Shown one piece after another: positions 16,486 through 24,219 of a stretch of DNA of 34,634 nt; the first letter of the stretch is position 1, and each line of letters begins with the position of its first letter. Source of the stretch: Bacillota bacterium (GTDB lineage: Bacteria; Bacillota; Sulfobacillia; RBS10-35; JAJYVN01); NCBI GenBank assembly GCA_021797775.1, contig JAJZZC010000027.1:1-34634 (forward strand), written 5' to 3'. The translations under genes were made by a program, and so were the position numbers. Under the pieces are notes generated by a model that was not told the origin of the DNA, made no database searches, and worked only from the letters and a program-made list of their open reading frames with translations.

Positions 16486-17583
16486 CTGGCAGAGGACAAG
16501 CGGGTTGTAAGGATCGGCATCATCGGCTCGGGTGGGATCGCGGGGGCCCACGCCGCGGCGTACAAGCAGATCGAGGGCGCGCGCGTCGTCGCCGTGTGCG
16601 ATGTCGTGCCCGGGCGGGCCCAGGCGTTCATCGAGCGCCACGGCTTCGAGGGGGCCGTGGCCTACGAGGATCACCGCCGCATGCTCGAGGCCGACCTCGA
16701 CGGGGTCAGCGTCTGTACCTTCAACCGGGCGCACCACCAGCCGACCGTCGATGCCCTGCGTGCGGGGCGGAACGTCTTGTTGGAAAAGCCCATGGCGGTG
16801 ACGTTGGCGGAGGCCGTGGAGATGGCCGAGGCCGCCGAGCGCGCCGGCCGCATCCTGAGCATTGGCTTTCAGTCTCGCTACGATCCCAACATCATGTTGT
16901 GCAAGCATGTCGCCGAGTCGGGGGCCCTCGGCCAGGTCTACTACGTGGAGACCGGAGGCGGCCGCTCACGCGGTATCCCCGGCGGAACCTTCGTGCGCCG
17001 CGAGACCGCTGGCGGCGGCGCCATTCTGGACATCGGCTGCTACTCGCTGGATACGGCGATGCACCTGCTCGGCCACCCGCGGCCCCTGACGGTCAGCGCC
17101 ACCACCAGCAACCACTTCGGCCGGTCGCCCGAGTACGTGCGGGCCGTGGGCGGGCGTTGGGACCCCGCGACCTTTGACGTCGAGGACTTCGGCGTCGCCT
17201 TTGTACGCTTGGAAGGCGGCGTGACGCTGGTCTTCAAGATCTCGTGGGCCGTGCACACCGACTCCCTCGGCAAGACACAGTTCCTCGGCACCCGGGGCGG
17301 GCTGCAGATTGACGCGCCCGGCGGAACCGGTGACGAGGGCGTGCAGGGCATCGTCCTCTTCCACGACGAGGCGGGTGTGCCGGTGCGCACGGAACTGCCG
17401 CCACGCCGCGGGCGCCGCGGCCCTGATCCCTTCGTGCGCAAGGTCGAGGAGTTCGTGGCCGCCATCGCCGACGGGGGCCCGGCCCCCATCCCGGGCAGCC
17501 AGGTCCTGCGCAGCATGGCGATCATCGACGGCATCTACCGCTCCGCGGAACGCGGCCGCGAGGTCGAGGTGCCGGCGGTGTAG
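16486..17583 (+). CDS. Gfo/Idh/MocA-family oxidoreductase (second), probable CTG start
   Basis: An NAD(P)-binding Rossmann domain with GIIGSGGIAGAH (11-22) and EKP (100-102) is followed by the C-terminal domain with GGGAILDIGCYSLD. It is about 365 residues and probably cytosolic, acting on a sugar- or inositol-like substrate. No ATG, GTG or TTG lies near the domain start. The nearest in-frame ATG (16390) has no ribosome binding site and would add 32 Cys/Arg-rich residues. CTG 16486 has GGGAGGG seven bases upstream and reads M-AEDKRVVRIGIIG, so it is preferred. Its PEYVRAVGGRWDP region and longer C-terminal loops set it apart from the other two family members in this window. Confidence 0.88.
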   Translation: MAEDKRVVRIGIIGSGGIAGAHAAAYKQIEGARVVAVCDVVPGRAQAFIERHGFEGAVAYEDHRRMLEADLDGVSVCTFNRAHHQPTVDALRAGRNVLLEKPMAVTLAEAVEMAEAAERAGRILSIGFQSRYDPNIMLCKHVAESGALGQVYYVETGGGRSRGIPGGTFVRRETAGGGAILDIGCYSLDTAMHLLGHPRPLTVSATTSNHFGRSPEYVRAVGGRWDPATFDVEDFGVAFVRLEGGVTLVFKISWAVHTDSLGKTQFLGTRGGLQIDAPGGTGDEGVQGIVLFHDEAGVPVRTELPPRRGRRGPDPFVRKVEEFVAAIADGGPAPIPGSQVLRSMAIIDGIYRSAERGREVEVPAV

Positions 17584-17708
17584 GGGTCAGGTTCCCGGGT
17601 GCGGGGCTGGCGGCGGGATCCCTTCGCCGGCCTCCCCGGTCGTCAGGTGGCCCCGGTGAACGGTACGGCGCCACCGCTGCCGGTCTGCGGCCCGTCGTGG
17701 GCGACTGG

Positions 17709-17746
17709 GACTGGGGACGGCTTCTTCACGAGCCGCATCCCCAGTC
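17709..17746 (+). terminator. Hairpin just upstream of the thi promoter
   Basis: GACTGGGG pairs with CCCCAGTC, and an inner CGGCT pairs with AGCCG around an eight-base loop. It ends exactly where the -35 hexamer of the thi promoter begins. It may end transcription of the upstream oxidoreductase gene or act on the promoter. Confidence 0.45.
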
Positions 17747-17775
17747 TTGACGTCCGGCGCCCCGCTTGCTACGGT
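17747..17775 (+). promoter_or_regulatory. Sigma-A-like promoter of the thi cluster
   Basis: TTGACG (17747-17752), a 17-base spacer and TACGGT (17770-17775) fit a vegetative promoter. It has the same layout as the thrS promoter in this window. Transcription would begin near 17781-17783, at the first stem of the leader. Confidence 0.65.
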
Positions 17776-17780
17776 CTCCC

Positions 17781-17872
17781 GCGTGGAGGCCGGTTGGACC
17801 GGCAGGCGCGTTCGACAGCGGGAAATGGCGCTGTCGCCGTCAACCCACAGGGGTTGACGGCTTTTTCTTCTT
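17781..17872 (+). ncRNA. Structured attenuator leader of the thi cluster (candidate riboswitch)
   Basis: The roughly 90-base leader folds as GCG...CGC enclosing GCCGGT-TGG-ACCGGC (17789-17803). A perfect hairpin CGACAGCG/CGCTGTCG (17813-17836) with loop GGAAATGG follows, and then the terminator. No CUGAGA or other TPP-aptamer signature is present. The upstream GGTTGGACCGGC can pair, with two bulges, with the terminator's 5' arm, so an antiterminator is possible. HMP-PP riboswitches (thiS motif) are known compact switches embedded in a terminator stem upstream of thiS-type genes in Bacillota. This leader fits that description by size and context, but base-by-base agreement with the consensus was not verified. 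Confidence 0.5.
17836..17872 (+). terminator. Intrinsic terminator before thiE
   Basis: GCCGTCAACCC, a four-base ACAG loop and GGGTTGACGGC make a perfect 11-pair stem followed by TTTTTCTTCTT. It lies between the promoter and thiE, so it acts as an attenuator of the thi cluster rather than as a gene-end signal. Confidence 0.9.
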
Positions 17873-17920
17873 GGCGTCGCGCCACGCGGGGCGGGGACAG
17901 TTCGGGCAGGGGGCGACGGG

Positions 17921-18589
17921 GTGAGGGACTGGGTCCTGCAGCTCGTCACCGATCCGTTGGAGAGCCGGCTCCCGCTGGTGGACGCCGTGGCCGCGGCGGC
18001 GCGCGGCGGCGTGGACATGGTGCAGGTACGCGAGAAAGGCGCGGCGGCCGCCGACCTGCTGACCAGGGTGCGGGCGCTGCGCGCGGCGGTCGGGGCGGGG
18101 ACCCGCGTCATGGTCAACGACCGCCTGGACGTGGCCATGGCGGCCGCGGTGGACGGGGTGCACTTGGCGGCGCGCTCCCTACCGCCGGATGAGGCGCGGC
18201 GGCTCCTGCCGGCGGCGGCCGGGTGGCTGCTCGGGGTGTCGGTGCACGGCGTGGCCGAGGCCCGCGCGGCGGCGGCCGCCGGGGCCGATTACCTGACCTT
18301 TGGCCACGTCTTTCCTTCGGGCAGCAAGCCGGGCGTGCCCTCGCGCGGTGTGGCCGCCCTGGCTGAGGTGGTCGCGGCGGTGGATCGGCCGGTCCTGGCC
18401 ATCGGCGGCATCGTGCCGGACAACGTCGGTCAGGTGCTCGCCACCGGTTGTGCGGGCGTGGCGGTCATCCGTGCGCTGCTCGGCGCGCGCGATCCGGAGG
18501 CGGAGGCACGGGCGTTGCGGGCGGCCATGGACGCCACCCACGGGCGGCCGCGGTTCGCCTTGGGGCGGGTCTCCACCGTGCGGTCCTGA
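17921..18589 (+). CDS. thiE: Thiamine-phosphate synthase ThiE
   Basis: ThiE condenses HMP pyrophosphate with thiazole phosphate to give thiamin phosphate in the cytosol. The 222-residue TIM barrel shows MVQVREKGA (33-41, pyrophosphate/Mg site), VMVNDRLDVA (63-72), DGVHLA, GVSVHGVAEA, DYLTFGHVFPSGSKPG and the phosphate-binding LAIGGIVPDN. Length is normal for the family apart from a short polar tail. GTG 17921 lies just beyond G-rich sequence, and no better start is near. It is the first gene after the attenuator, and the sulfur-carrier/thiazole synthase fusion follows after 324 bases. Confidence 0.93.
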   Translation: MRDWVLQLVTDPLESRLPLVDAVAAAARGGVDMVQVREKGAAAADLLTRVRALRAAVGAGTRVMVNDRLDVAMAAAVDGVHLAARSLPPDEARRLLPAAAGWLLGVSVHGVAEARAAAAAGADYLTFGHVFPSGSKPGVPSRGVAALAEVVAAVDRPVLAIGGIVPDNVGQVLATGCAGVAVIRALLGARDPEAEARALRAAMDATHGRPRFALGRVSTVRS

Positions 18590-18913
18590 TGGCGGAGCGC
18601 CTCGGAACCGCCGCCGGTCCCGGAGTCGGCGCGGGGCCGTGCGCGGTCCGTGTGCGGTGTCGCCGCCGTGCCGGCCCTGTCCTCGGCCCAGGCGGGGCCC
18701 GTCCGGTGGTTGCACCTGCTGGCGCAGCCCCCTGGATCCGGTCCGGGGGAAACCGGCGGCGCAGGTCGTGTCCCCTGCACGCCGGCCCGTGCGCCTGTCG
18801 CCGGGCCATGGCCCTTGCGCGGCGCCTGGTGGTCCGGCAAGGCCCCCCGAACCGGCGGCACTGGCCGCGCCGGTGCCCTGCCGCAACGAGGCGACGGAGG
18901 TGGCGCGCTCTTG
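18590..18913. other. Spacer between thiE and the thiS-thiG fusion
   Basis: 324 bases on the coding strand with no supported gene. An ATG overlaps the thiE stop (TGATGG), but its frame is Arg/Gly/Pro-rich without domain features. The word TGATGGCGGAG occurs at both ends of the spacer. GGAGGTGG near 18895 serves the next gene. Confidence 0.5.
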
Positions 18914-19939
18914 ATGGCGGAGGCCTTCGCGGATCCCGTCCCGGTGACCTTGAACGGCAAGCCGGCCGAGCTGCCGCGCGGCCAATCCCTGCTGGCGCAC
19001 CTGGTCGCGCGCGGCGTCGACCCGGCGCGGGTCGTCGTGGCGGTCAACCGTGAGATCGTGCCCCGCGCGCGCTGGTCGGATCTCTACCCCGCGGCGGGGG
19101 ACCGCCTGGAGGTGGTGCATGTGGTCGTGGGGGGCGCAAGCCCTGACGCCGGGCTGGAAGTGGACCATGACCCGCTGGTCATCGCCGGGGTATCGTTTCG
19201 CAGCCGGTTGATTTGTGGGACGGGCAAGTTCCCGGACGCGGCGACCATGGCGGCGGCGCACGCGGCGGCGGGGGCGGAGATGGTCACCGTGGCCGTCCGT
19301 TACTTCGACCTCGACCTCGGCGGCCGCTCGCTGCTGGCGGAATTGGACCCGTGCCGCTACCGCCTGCTGCCCAACACCGCTGGCGCTTACACCGCCGAGG
19401 ACGCCCTCCACATGGCCGAACTCGGCCGGGCCGCCACGGGCACCAACTGGGTAAAGTTGGAGGTCATCGGCGACAAGGACAGCCTCTGGCCGGATGTGGC
19501 CGCAACGGTGGAGGCCTGCCGCGAGCTGGTGCGCCGGGGCTTTGTCGTTCTCCCGTACACCGCCCCCGATCCGGTGGCTGCCGTGCGGCTGGAGGAGGCG
19601 GGAGCCGCCACGGTCATGCCGCTGGGTTCGCCCATCGGCAGCGGACAGGGCGTCCTGGACGTCGCCTCCATCCGGCGCATCGTCGGCCGCGTGCACGTGC
19701 CGGTGGTGGTGGACGCAGGCATCGGCTCGCCATCGGACGCGGCGCTGGCTATGGAGGCGGGCGCCAGCGCGGTGCTGGTCAACACGGCGATCGCCCGGGC
19801 GGAAGACCCGGTGGCCATGGCGCGTGCCATGCGCTTGGCGGTCGTCGCGGGGCGCCTCGGCCATCGGGCGGGTCGCATCCCGCGCCGCGAGGAGGCCACG
19901 CCCTCGACGACGACGGCCGGGGTACCGCGAGTGGAGTGA
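18914..19939 (+). CDS. thiS-thiG: ThiS-ThiG fusion, sulfur carrier plus thiazole synthase
   Basis: Residues 1-74 are a ThiS ubiquitin-fold sulfur carrier (VTLNGKPAEL, then VVAVNREIVPRARW) ending in VVHVVVGG, Gly73-Gly74. After a short linker (ASPDAG), residues 81 to about 320 are ThiG, with Schiff-base Lys181 in WVKLEVIGD, NTAGAYTAEDA and the phosphate loops VMPLGSPIGSG and VVDAGIGSPSDA. ThiG makes thiazole phosphate from deoxyxylulose phosphate, dehydroglycine and ThiS thiocarboxylate. The carrier glycine must be C-terminal to be charged, yet here it is internal. Cleavage, another carrier or a non-functional domain must be considered. Fused ThiS/ThiG proteins exist in other bacteria. ATG 18914 (or TTG 18911) follows GGAGGTGG. 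Confidence 0.93.
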   Translation: MAEAFADPVPVTLNGKPAELPRGQSLLAHLVARGVDPARVVVAVNREIVPRARWSDLYPAAGDRLEVVHVVVGGASPDAGLEVDHDPLVIAGVSFRSRLICGTGKFPDAATMAAAHAAAGAEMVTVAVRYFDLDLGGRSLLAELDPCRYRLLPNTAGAYTAEDALHMAELGRAATGTNWVKLEVIGDKDSLWPDVAATVEACRELVRRGFVVLPYTAPDPVAAVRLEEAGAATVMPLGSPIGSGQGVLDVASIRRIVGRVHVPVVVDAGIGSPSDAALAMEAGASAVLVNTAIARAEDPVAMARAMRLAVVAGRLGHRAGRIPRREEATPSTTTAGVPRVE

Positions 19940-20219
19940 CGGTGTCCGCCCGCGGGGAGGGTGCCTGCGGTGGAGAAGGTCTTCGGAGCGGGCGCCCGCG
20001 GGCGCGGAGGCCGAGCCCGCTATCGCGATGACGAAGGGCCGCGGGGGGCTCGCCCGGGGAGATGGCCACTGGGGATTGGCGTCGCGGGAAGGCGAAGCGC
20101 CCGGCGGAACACGATGCATGCGCCTCCAGCACGTCCCGCGCGCGGGCAGGTTGCTACAAGGGAGGGGGGCGTGGCCCCGCCCTCGGCTGAATCCGGGGGT
20201 GAGGCCGTGCCGAGATGGG

Positions 20220-21308
20220 ATGAGAGAGTCCTTCGATGTGGCCGTTGTCGGCGGCGGCGTGATCGGGTGCGCCTTAGCCTCGGAACTGGCACGGCGGGGC
20301 GCCTCCGTCGTCCTGTTGGAACGCGAGCGCCTGGCCGCGGGGGCGTCATACGGGGCCGGCGGCATGCTGGCGCCGCAGGTGGAGGCGCACGGCCCCGGCC
20401 CGTTGCTGGAACTGGGCCTCACGGCCCGCGCCCTGTTCCCCGATGTGGCCGAGCGCCTCGGGGGCGGATTCGACCTGGATCTGTCCGGTATCGTGCGCGT
20501 GACCTTCACCGAGGAGGGGGCCGCGGAGCTGCGCTCCCGCGCGGAGTGGCAGGGCCGGCGCGGGTTGCAGGCGCGCATCCTGGACGCCGCCGAGGCGCGG
20601 GATCGGGTCCCCGGGCTCGCTGGGGACCCCCGGGCGGCGCTCTGGGTCCCGGATGGCCAGTTGGATCCGGCGCGCCTCACCGTGGCGCTGGCGGAGGAGG
20701 CCGTGCGCCACGGCGCCCGCGTTCGCGAGGGGGTGCCCGCGCTGCATGTCGGACCTGGTCGGGTCGACACGGCCGCTGGGCCCGTCGTGGCCGGCGCCGT
20801 GGTGGTCGCGGCCGGCGCGTGGTCGGGTCCGCTGACGGCGGCGCCGGGCTACCCGGTCAAGGGACAGCGCGTGGTGTTGCGCCTGCCGGGCCACCCGCTG
20901 CGCCACACCACTTGGGGCGACGGCTGCTACCTCGTGCCCAAGGCCGGTGGCCGCGTGCTGGTGGGCGCCACCGAGGAACCGGAGGCCGGCTTTGACCGGC
21001 GCGTGACGGCGGAGGCCTTGGCGCGGCTGTTGCGTGCGGCGGCGGCCGTGATCCCCGCCCTGGCCGGTGCGGAAGTTATGGAACCCTGGGCGGGCCTGCG
21101 GCCCGGCAGCCCCGACGGCCTGCCCCTGATCGGGCCAGCGCCGGGCCTCGACGGGGTGTGGCTGGCGACCGGCCACCAGCGCAACGGCATCCTGCTGGCG
21201 CCATGGACCGCCCACCTCATCGCCGATGCCCTGCTGGAGGGGGCGGCTCTGCCGGAGGCCTGCCTGCCGGAGCGATTCGCCGTGACGGGGTCGGGAGGCG
21301 CGGCGTGA
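20220..21308 (+). CDS. thiO: Glycine oxidase ThiO
   Basis: ThiO is an FAD enzyme that oxidises glycine to the dehydroglycine used by ThiG, with O2 as acceptor. The 362-residue protein has DVAVVGGGVIGCALASELA (6-24, dinucleotide fold), VVLLERERLAAGASYGAGGML, the mid-domain VRFxG-type strands and the C-terminal GLRPGSPDGLPLIGP and ATGHQRNGILLAP blocks that close the FAD site. It fits the D-amino-acid oxidase family, and its place beside thiG and thiE makes ThiO the best call. Use of ThiO instead of the radical-SAM ThiH suggests oxygen-dependent thiazole synthesis. ATG 20220 has only a weak GAGATGGG in front. A 280-base spacer without an obvious gene separates it from thiS-thiG. Confidence 0.9.
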   Translation: MRESFDVAVVGGGVIGCALASELARRGASVVLLERERLAAGASYGAGGMLAPQVEAHGPGPLLELGLTARALFPDVAERLGGGFDLDLSGIVRVTFTEEGAAELRSRAEWQGRRGLQARILDAAEARDRVPGLAGDPRAALWVPDGQLDPARLTVALAEEAVRHGARVREGVPALHVGPGRVDTAAGPVVAGAVVVAAGAWSGPLTAAPGYPVKGQRVVLRLPGHPLRHTTWGDGCYLVPKAGGRVLVGATEEPEAGFDRRVTAEALARLLRAAAAVIPALAGAEVMEPWAGLRPGSPDGLPLIGPAPGLDGVWLATGHQRNGILLAPWTAHLIADALLEGAALPEACLPERFAVTGSGGAA

Positions 21309-21635
21309 GCCGCGCGGGAGGACGAGGCGGTCCGGCGGCCGGGCGCGATGCCGCCCCAGTATGGCCTCTACGGCGGACGGAGCGGCAGGGGCCGGGGCGG
21401 TCCCGGGGCCAGAGGGCGACGCGGCCGACGGCCGGACACGGTGCGCAACGGGTACGTCGCGGTGGGCGCCAAGCGTGGAGGGGGCGTAGCGCCAGCCAAC
21501 GGGTGCCCCGTCATCCCGGCGCGCCACGCAGGCAGAGCGCGTGCGGAGCGGGCGGCGGTGGGGAAGGCGCCCGCCGGGCGGGCCGCGCGATCGGCGCGCG
21601 GCGCGGCCGGCGGACGGACGCGACCGTGCCCCGCA
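21309..21635. other. Spacer between convergent thiO and methyltransferase
   Basis: 327 bases, GC-rich, with no gene, U-tract terminator or clear hairpin seen. Confidence 0.4.
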
Positions 21636-22268
21636 TCAGGCCCGCCGCGCGCTGCCGATCAGGAGGCGGGCCACCGGGAAGGGCGCCGGGCGCGTGTCCC
21701 AGCGCACATCCAGGAAGCCGGCCTGGCGGATGGCTTCGCCGGTGCGTCGGTTGAGTTGGCAGCCACCCGCCACGGCCGCCCACAGTGGCCGCAACCGGTC
21801 CTGCCAGCGGCCGGCAGCCCCACCTTCGCGCACGTGCTCCAGAAAGCGGAACGTGCCCCCGGGGCGCAGCACGCGGCTGATCTCCCCCAGGCTGCGCCCG
21901 AGGTCTCCGACAGTGCAGAGCACGAGGGTCGACACCACGACGTCGAAGGTGCCGTCGGCGAAGGGCAAGGCCTCGGCGGGCGCCTGGTGGAAGCGTGCGT
22001 CCAGGCCCAGTTCCGCGGCCCGCCGGCGCGCGCGGCGGAGCATGAACGGGTCTGGTTCTACCGCGTCGATCTCCAGCCGGGTACCCGCGTCCCGCACTTC
22101 GCGCAGGACGGGCAGATTGGCGCCGGTGCCCGCCCCGAGGTCCAGTAGGTGCCCCTCACAACCCCGGAGTAGCTGCCGGCGCAGGTCGCGCGCCAGCCGC
22201 CGCTCGACAGGGCCCGTCAACGCGTCGTACAGGGTCGCGAAGACCGGATGGGCACGCGGGCCGGCCAT
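21636..22268 (-). CDS. Class I SAM-dependent methyltransferase
   Basis: The 210-residue methyltransferase of the UbiE-like class has LLDLGAGTGAN (41-51, SAM-binding motif I), the acidic strand IDAVEPDPFM, EALPFADGTFDVVVSTLVLC (motif II region) and RVLRPGGTFRFLEHV (motif III). The C-terminal part resembles small-molecule or quinone/lipid methyltransferases, but the acceptor is not identifiable. ATG 22268 is preferred over GTG 22304 because GGGGTGAGG precedes it. It is convergent with thiO and has no obvious functional partner. Confidence 0.88.
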   Translation of the reverse strand: MAGPRAHPVFATLYDALTGPVERRLARDLRRQLLRGCEGHLLDLGAGTGANLPVLREVRDAGTRLEIDAVEPDPFMLRRARRRAAELGLDARFHQAPAEALPFADGTFDVVVSTLVLCTVGDLGRSLGEISRVLRPGGTFRFLEHVREGGAAGRWQDRLRPLWAAVAGGCQLNRRTGEAIRQAGFLDVRWDTRPAPFPVARLLIGSARRA

Positions 22269-23247
22269 GTCCTCACCCCAGACAAAGGGTTCGTGCGGCC
22301 GCACCCGCCGGCCTGCCCGTCCGCCGGTGGCGAGCCCTGGGCCGCGGCTGCACCGCCAAGGACCTGCTGCTCTCGGGGAGGGTACCCGATGCGTGTATCG
22401 CCGATGTGGGCAGGTCCGATAGGGTCATCTACGGAGGGCCGGGGCAGGTGTGCCGCCAGCAGAGGCCACGCGCGGCCGGTGCCCCGGGTTGCGACGGCGT
22501 GCGCGGTCGACGCCCGCAAAGCCCGCATATGCGGGCGGCTCCATCGCGACGAGGGCGATGTGACCCGTCGGGTCGGCGTGGATGCCTCACCCGCAGCGCC
22601 CGCCGGGGTCGGAGGCGCGCAGGCAGGGCCGGCCCTTTGCGTGGAACGCCGATCGAGCCGCCCCCCCATCGCCCTCCGGGATGCCCATGCGGTCCGCGTG
22701 GACGACGAAGGTGACGTCGCCCGAGGTGAAACGTTACGGGTGCGCGACCAGCAGGTGGAACGTGCGCCAGGAGACGGCGCCGGCGCCGAAACGCGGGTTG
22801 CGTACGGCCGGACGGGCCCTGGACGGGGGGCGGCGACGGGCGTGCACTGCGCGCAGGCGTTGCGCTGGGCAAGGCCTGGCCCGGAGGCTGGCCGCGACGG
22901 GCATGTGCCACCGGGGTGGCGTCGCGTTGGGCCGGGCCCAGACCGGGGCGGGCGACGGGTGTGCGCTGCCCGGTGCGGTCTCTCCGGGCTGGGTCCAGAA
23001 CGGGGACGGGCGGGCCATCGCTGCCAGGTGGCGTCGCCGCCGGCCGGGTCTGGACGGGGCGGGCGACGGGCAGCGATCCCTGCGCTATGTGGCGGTCGGC
23101 GGGCACGTCCCACCCGGTGCCCTGCTCAGGGCCCTGTCGGTCCGCTTGGCTCGCTCGCGCCCCGCGGACCTCGCCATGCCGCCGCCCCTTCCAGGAGCGA
23201 TGCTGCCGGCTGACCCCAGGCCGGTCCGATCTGAGGAGGCAAGCGTC
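22269..23247. other. 1-kb gap with degenerate G-rich repeats
   Basis: No gene is supported by any frame. The right half carries degenerate repeats of a G-rich motif (listed separately). GAGGAGG at 23233-23239 belongs to the next gene. Confidence 0.55.
22817..23085. repeat. Four degenerate copies of a G-rich motif
   Basis: Copies of a motif close to CCTGGACGGGGCGGGCGACG followed by GG and a TGCGCTGC-like end start near 22817, 22938, 22993 and 23048. They vary in length and sequence, and spacing is uneven (about 120, 55 and 55 bases). The G-runs could form four-stranded structures on the plus strand. Confidence 0.5.
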
Positions 23248-23577
23248 GTGATCCTCCGCTGGCTTATCAACGCCCTCGCCCTCTATCTCACCGCGCTGCT
23301 GCTTCCCGGCATCACACTGCGCGGCCTCGGCGCGACCCTTATCGCCGCAGCGGTGCTCGGCATCGTGAACGCCGTCATCCGTCCCCTCCTCGTCCTTCTG
23401 ACCCTACCCATCAACTTGCTCTCCCTCGGCCTGTTCACCTTCGTGATCAACGCGCTGATGCTGCTCCTGACGAGCGCCGTGGTGCCGGGCTTCATTGTCC
23501 GGGGCTTCTGGATCGCGCTGCTCGGCGCCATCGTCCTCAGCGTCATCAGTTTTGTGATCTCGCACCTGATCCGCTGA
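23248..23577 (+). CDS. YvlD-like four-helix membrane protein
   Basis: The 109-residue protein has four membrane helices and matches the family often annotated as mycobacteriophage-type holin or YvlD. Features are the opening WLINALALYLTALLLPGI (5-22), the central GIVNAVIRPLLVLLTLPINL (39-58) with its conserved Asn-Arg-Pro, and FVINALMLLLTSAVVPGF. In Bacillus, yvlD sits in a cell-envelope-stress operon; there is no lysis module here, so a phage role is unlikely. GTG 23248 has a perfect GAGGAGG eight bases upstream and the frame begins directly with the first helix. It stands alone. Confidence 0.9.
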   Translation: MILRWLINALALYLTALLLPGITLRGLGATLIAAAVLGIVNAVIRPLLVLLTLPINLLSLGLFTFVINALMLLLTSAVVPGFIVRGFWIALLGAIVLSVISFVISHLIR

Positions 23578-23664
23578 CGGGGAGGCGCACCGGCGCAGAC
23601 AGCCGGCCACTCCCTCCGTGGCGGCCCAGCATGCCCGCCATCCCCGCACCTTGCCGGGGTGATG

Positions 23665-24219
23665 TCAACCCTCACCGAACAGATCGCGCAAGCGGCAGGC
23701 GAAGCCCGGCAGCACGGCATCCTCCACGGTCGCCTCGAGGTCGGCAAGGACGCCTGGGGCCGCGCCGGGCTGGTGCCGCGTGAGGGTGCGGGCGTCGGGG
23801 TCGATCACCCAGACGGAGCGGACGCCCGCCGCGAGGTACTGGTCGATCTTGCGGCCGAGGTCGGGTTCGGAGGCGTCGTGCACCTCGATGGCAAGGTCCG
23901 GGGGCACGTCGGGAAAGCCCTTGCGGTTGGTGATCCGTGCGATGCGCTCACCGGAGAAGAAGGCCACATCGACGCCGCGCAGGGTTTGGCGCGGCTGGCG
24001 GCGCAGGTAGACGCCCGTCTCGTTGGTCAATACCTTACCCAGCTTGTGCGCCTTGGTAAATTGGCGCAGCAGAGTGGCGATTTCGGTCACAATGTCGTTG
24101 TGTTCGAATCCCGCCGGCGGCAGGATGACCAGCTCCCCTTCGTCGATCTCGTAGCGCCAGCCTGCGGGGAGCCGGCAGAGCTCGTCAGCGGTCCAGGGGC
24201 GCAGTGTCGTGGCGGCCAC
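23665..24219 (-). CDS. Uma2-family putative restriction-endonuclease-fold protein
   Basis: The 184-residue Uma2 (DUF820) family protein shows WTADELCRLPAGWRYEIDEGEL (9-30), GVDVAFFS with Asp84, PPDLAIEVHDASEP with Glu112 and GRKIDQYLAAGVRSVWVIDP with Lys124. These supply the D...E-x-n-K core of the PD-(D/E)XK nuclease fold. The family is abundant in cyanobacteria, Chloroflexota and some Bacillota; its biological role is unknown and no methylase or toxin partner is adjacent. GTG 24219 follows AAGGAGG. The catalytic residues are intact, so the gene looks functional. It is divergent from the thrS control region. Confidence 0.9.
   Translation of the reverse strand: MAATTLRPWTADELCRLPAGWRYEIDEGELVILPPAGFEHNDIVTEIATLLRQFTKAHKLGKVLTNETGVYLRRQPRQTLRGVDVAFFSGERIARITNRKGFPDVPPDLAIEVHDASEPDLGRKIDQYLAAGVRSVWVIDPDARTLTRHQPGAAPGVLADLEATVEDAVLPGFACRLRDLFGEG

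Noticed and set aside
17584..17920. TPP riboswitch upstream of thiE
   Set aside because: The conserved CUGAGA and the paired ACC/GGU words of the TPP aptamer were looked for and not found. A different leader is present.
18179..20770. Very long minus-strand open frame opposite the thi genes
   Set aside because: It is antisense to thiE, thiS-thiG and thiO, which have clear family motifs. Its translation is Arg/Ser/Pro-rich with no domain, as expected for an antisense frame in GC-rich DNA.
22817..23085. CRISPR-like array
   Set aside because: Copies are strongly diverged, spacing is irregular, and no cas genes are in the window.
22582..23247. N-terminal extension of the YvlD-like protein
   Set aside because: The 222 extra residues are Arg/Pro/Ala-rich and cross the G-rich repeats. 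GTG 23248 with GAGGAGG starts exactly at the first membrane helix.
23248..23577. Phage holin and hence a prophage
   Set aside because: The family name includes holin, but no endolysin, structural or integrase gene is nearby, and the YvlD branch is chromosomal.
24100..24120. GTGTTCGAATCCC, resembling a tRNA T-arm
   Set aside because: It lies inside the intact Uma2 coding sequence (encoding AGFEHN on the minus strand) and no acceptor stem, anticodon arm or D-arm surrounds it.
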